Part shown: in pieces, positions 41,862-42,265 of the stretch | Layout of the letters: every line of letters begins with the position of its first letter | How positions within the stretch are numbered: the stretch's first letter is position 1 | NCBI RefSeq assembly: GCF_019733355.1 | Contig: NZ_JAIHLQ010000048.1 | Coordinates: forward strand, 1 to 42,265 | Length of the DNA: 42,265 nucleotides | Direction: 5' to 3' | DNA from: Pseudomonas baetica | Lineage (GTDB): Bacteria > Pseudomonadota > Gammaproteobacteria > Pseudomonadales > Pseudomonadaceae | Made by a program: the position numbers and the translations under genes | The notes under the pieces: model-generated | Seen by the model: the letters and a program-made list of their open reading frames with translations, nothing else | Database searches by the model: none | What the model was told of the DNA's origin: nothing

Positions 41862-41883
41862 TCGCGGCCTCGGAGATGCAAAC

Positions 41884-41959
41884 GGGTGATTAGCTCAGCT
41901 GGGAGAGCGTCTGCCTTACAAGCAGAATGTCGGCGGTTCGATCCCGTCATCACCCACCA
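41884..41959 (+). tRNA. tRNA-Val (anticodon TAC)
   Basis: This is a 76-nt cloverleaf with acceptor GGGTGAT/ATCACCC, anticodon loop CTTACAA carrying TAC, and encoded CCA. It is the first gene of a cluster that runs off the right edge. Confidence 0.97.
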
Positions 41960-41971
41960 CTCCCCGAGAAA

Positions 41972-41985
41972 CTTGCGAAAGCAAG
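41972..41985 (+). other. GNRA-tetraloop hairpin in the tRNA-Val/tRNA-Asp spacer
   Basis: CTTGC-GAAA-GCAAG forms a 5-bp stem with a GAAA tetraloop (41972-41985). A similar element with a GCAA loop lies between the two tRNA-Asp genes. Possibly a processing landmark in the precursor RNA. Confidence 0.5.
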
Positions 41986-42014
41986 AGGTAGGCTGAAAGT
42001 GCCTCCACCGACGC

Positions 42015-42091
42015 GCAGCGGTAGTTCAGTCGGTTAGAATACCGGCCTGTCACGCCGGGGGTCGCGGGTTCGAGTCCCGTCCGCTGCGCCA
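42015..42091 (+). tRNA. tRNA-Asp (anticodon GTC), copy 1
   Basis: This is a 77-nt cloverleaf with acceptor GCAGCGG/CCGCTGC, anticodon stem CCGGC/GCCGG with loop CTGTCAC (GTC), and encoded CCA. Confidence 0.97.
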
Positions 42092-42161
42092 TATTTTACG
42101 AGTCAGGCATTGTCTGGTTCGAGATTGAAAAGCACCGAAGCTTTCAGTCAAAACGAGTTAC

Positions 42162-42177
42162 TTGAGCGCAAGCTCAA
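42162..42177 (+). other. GNRA-tetraloop hairpin in the tRNA-Asp spacer
   Basis: TTGAGC-GCAA-GCTCAA is a perfect 6-bp stem with a GCAA tetraloop, 8 bases before tRNA-Asp copy 2. No separate promoter is visible in 42092-42185, so the cluster is likely one transcript. Confidence 0.5.
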
Positions 42178-42185
42178 AGCGATAC

Positions 42186-42262
42186 GCAGCGGTAGTTCAG
42201 TCGGTTAGAATACCGGCCTGTCACGCCGGGGGTCGCGGGTTCGAGTCCCGTCCGCTGCGCCA
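42186..42262 (+). tRNA. tRNA-Asp (anticodon GTC), copy 2
   Basis: This is a 77-nt tRNA, identical to copy 1 as far as I can compare by eye. The window ends three bases after its CCA, so further tRNAs and the terminator lie outside. Confidence 0.97.
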
Positions 42263-42265
42263 TAT

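Overview
The window is chromosomal DNA of a Pseudomonas, most likely a member of the P. fluorescens group. Three things suggest this: G+C-rich coding sequence throughout, a gene order I recognise from Pseudomonas chromosomes (aminotransferase-uvrB, gltX-tRNAs, leuR-like/leuCD/leuB, asd, asd-like, fimV, truA, trpF, accD, folC, dedD-like, cvpA, purF, metZ), and several short palindromic REP elements of the fluorescent-pseudomonad type. It looks like core genome: no phage, transposase, CRISPR array or plasmid module was found.

Layout. 1-9.0 kb: a tRNA-Asn gene, two very small conserved-type genes meeting tail to tail, a class I aminotransferase, uvrB, an EmrAB-like efflux pair and gltX. 9.0-9.7 kb: a duplicated tRNA-Ala(GGC)/tRNA-Glu(TTC) array directly downstream of the glutamyl-tRNA synthetase gene. 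9.8-13.5 kb: a TetR regulator with a palindromic operator over its promoter, an alpha/beta hydrolase, a hotdog thioesterase, dusC, and a small heat-shock protein gene with a sigma-32 promoter and a ROSE-like RNA thermometer. 13.6-18.7 kb: a specialised chaperone locus (DUF1266 protein, large membrane J-domain protein, convergent HscC-type Hsp70), comparable to the ybeU/djlC/hscC neighbourhood of E. coli. 18.8-22.1 kb: a five-PAS GGDEF/EAL cyclic-di-GMP protein. 22.1-28.5 kb: leucine biosynthesis (LysR regulator divergent from leuC-leuD, a methyltransferase, leuB) followed by asd. 28.7-39.7 kb: a catalytically degenerate Asd paralogue, fimV, truA, trpF, and accD-folC-SPOR-cvpA-purF, which resembles the E. 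coli usg-truA-accD-folC-dedD-cvpA-purF order with fimV and trpF added. 39.7-41.7 kb: metZ coupled to a short-chain dehydrogenase. 41.8-42.3 kb: tRNA-Val and two identical tRNA-Asp genes at the right edge.

The genes are mainly housekeeping: DNA repair, tRNA charging and modification, and leucine, aspartate-family, methionine, tryptophan, purine, folate and fatty-acid precursor synthesis, with stress and signalling genes between. The most interesting signals are in RNA structure and gene arrangement: covarying hairpins in the two tRNA-Ala/tRNA-Glu spacers, the heat-shock thermometer, the J-protein with an HPE instead of HPD motif opposite its likely Hsp70 partner, two convergent gene pairs that share a four-base palindromic stop, and the Asd paralogue that has lost its catalytic residues. 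I saw no clearly undescribed multi-gene system. The chaperone locus and the structured tRNA spacers are the best candidates for new biology.
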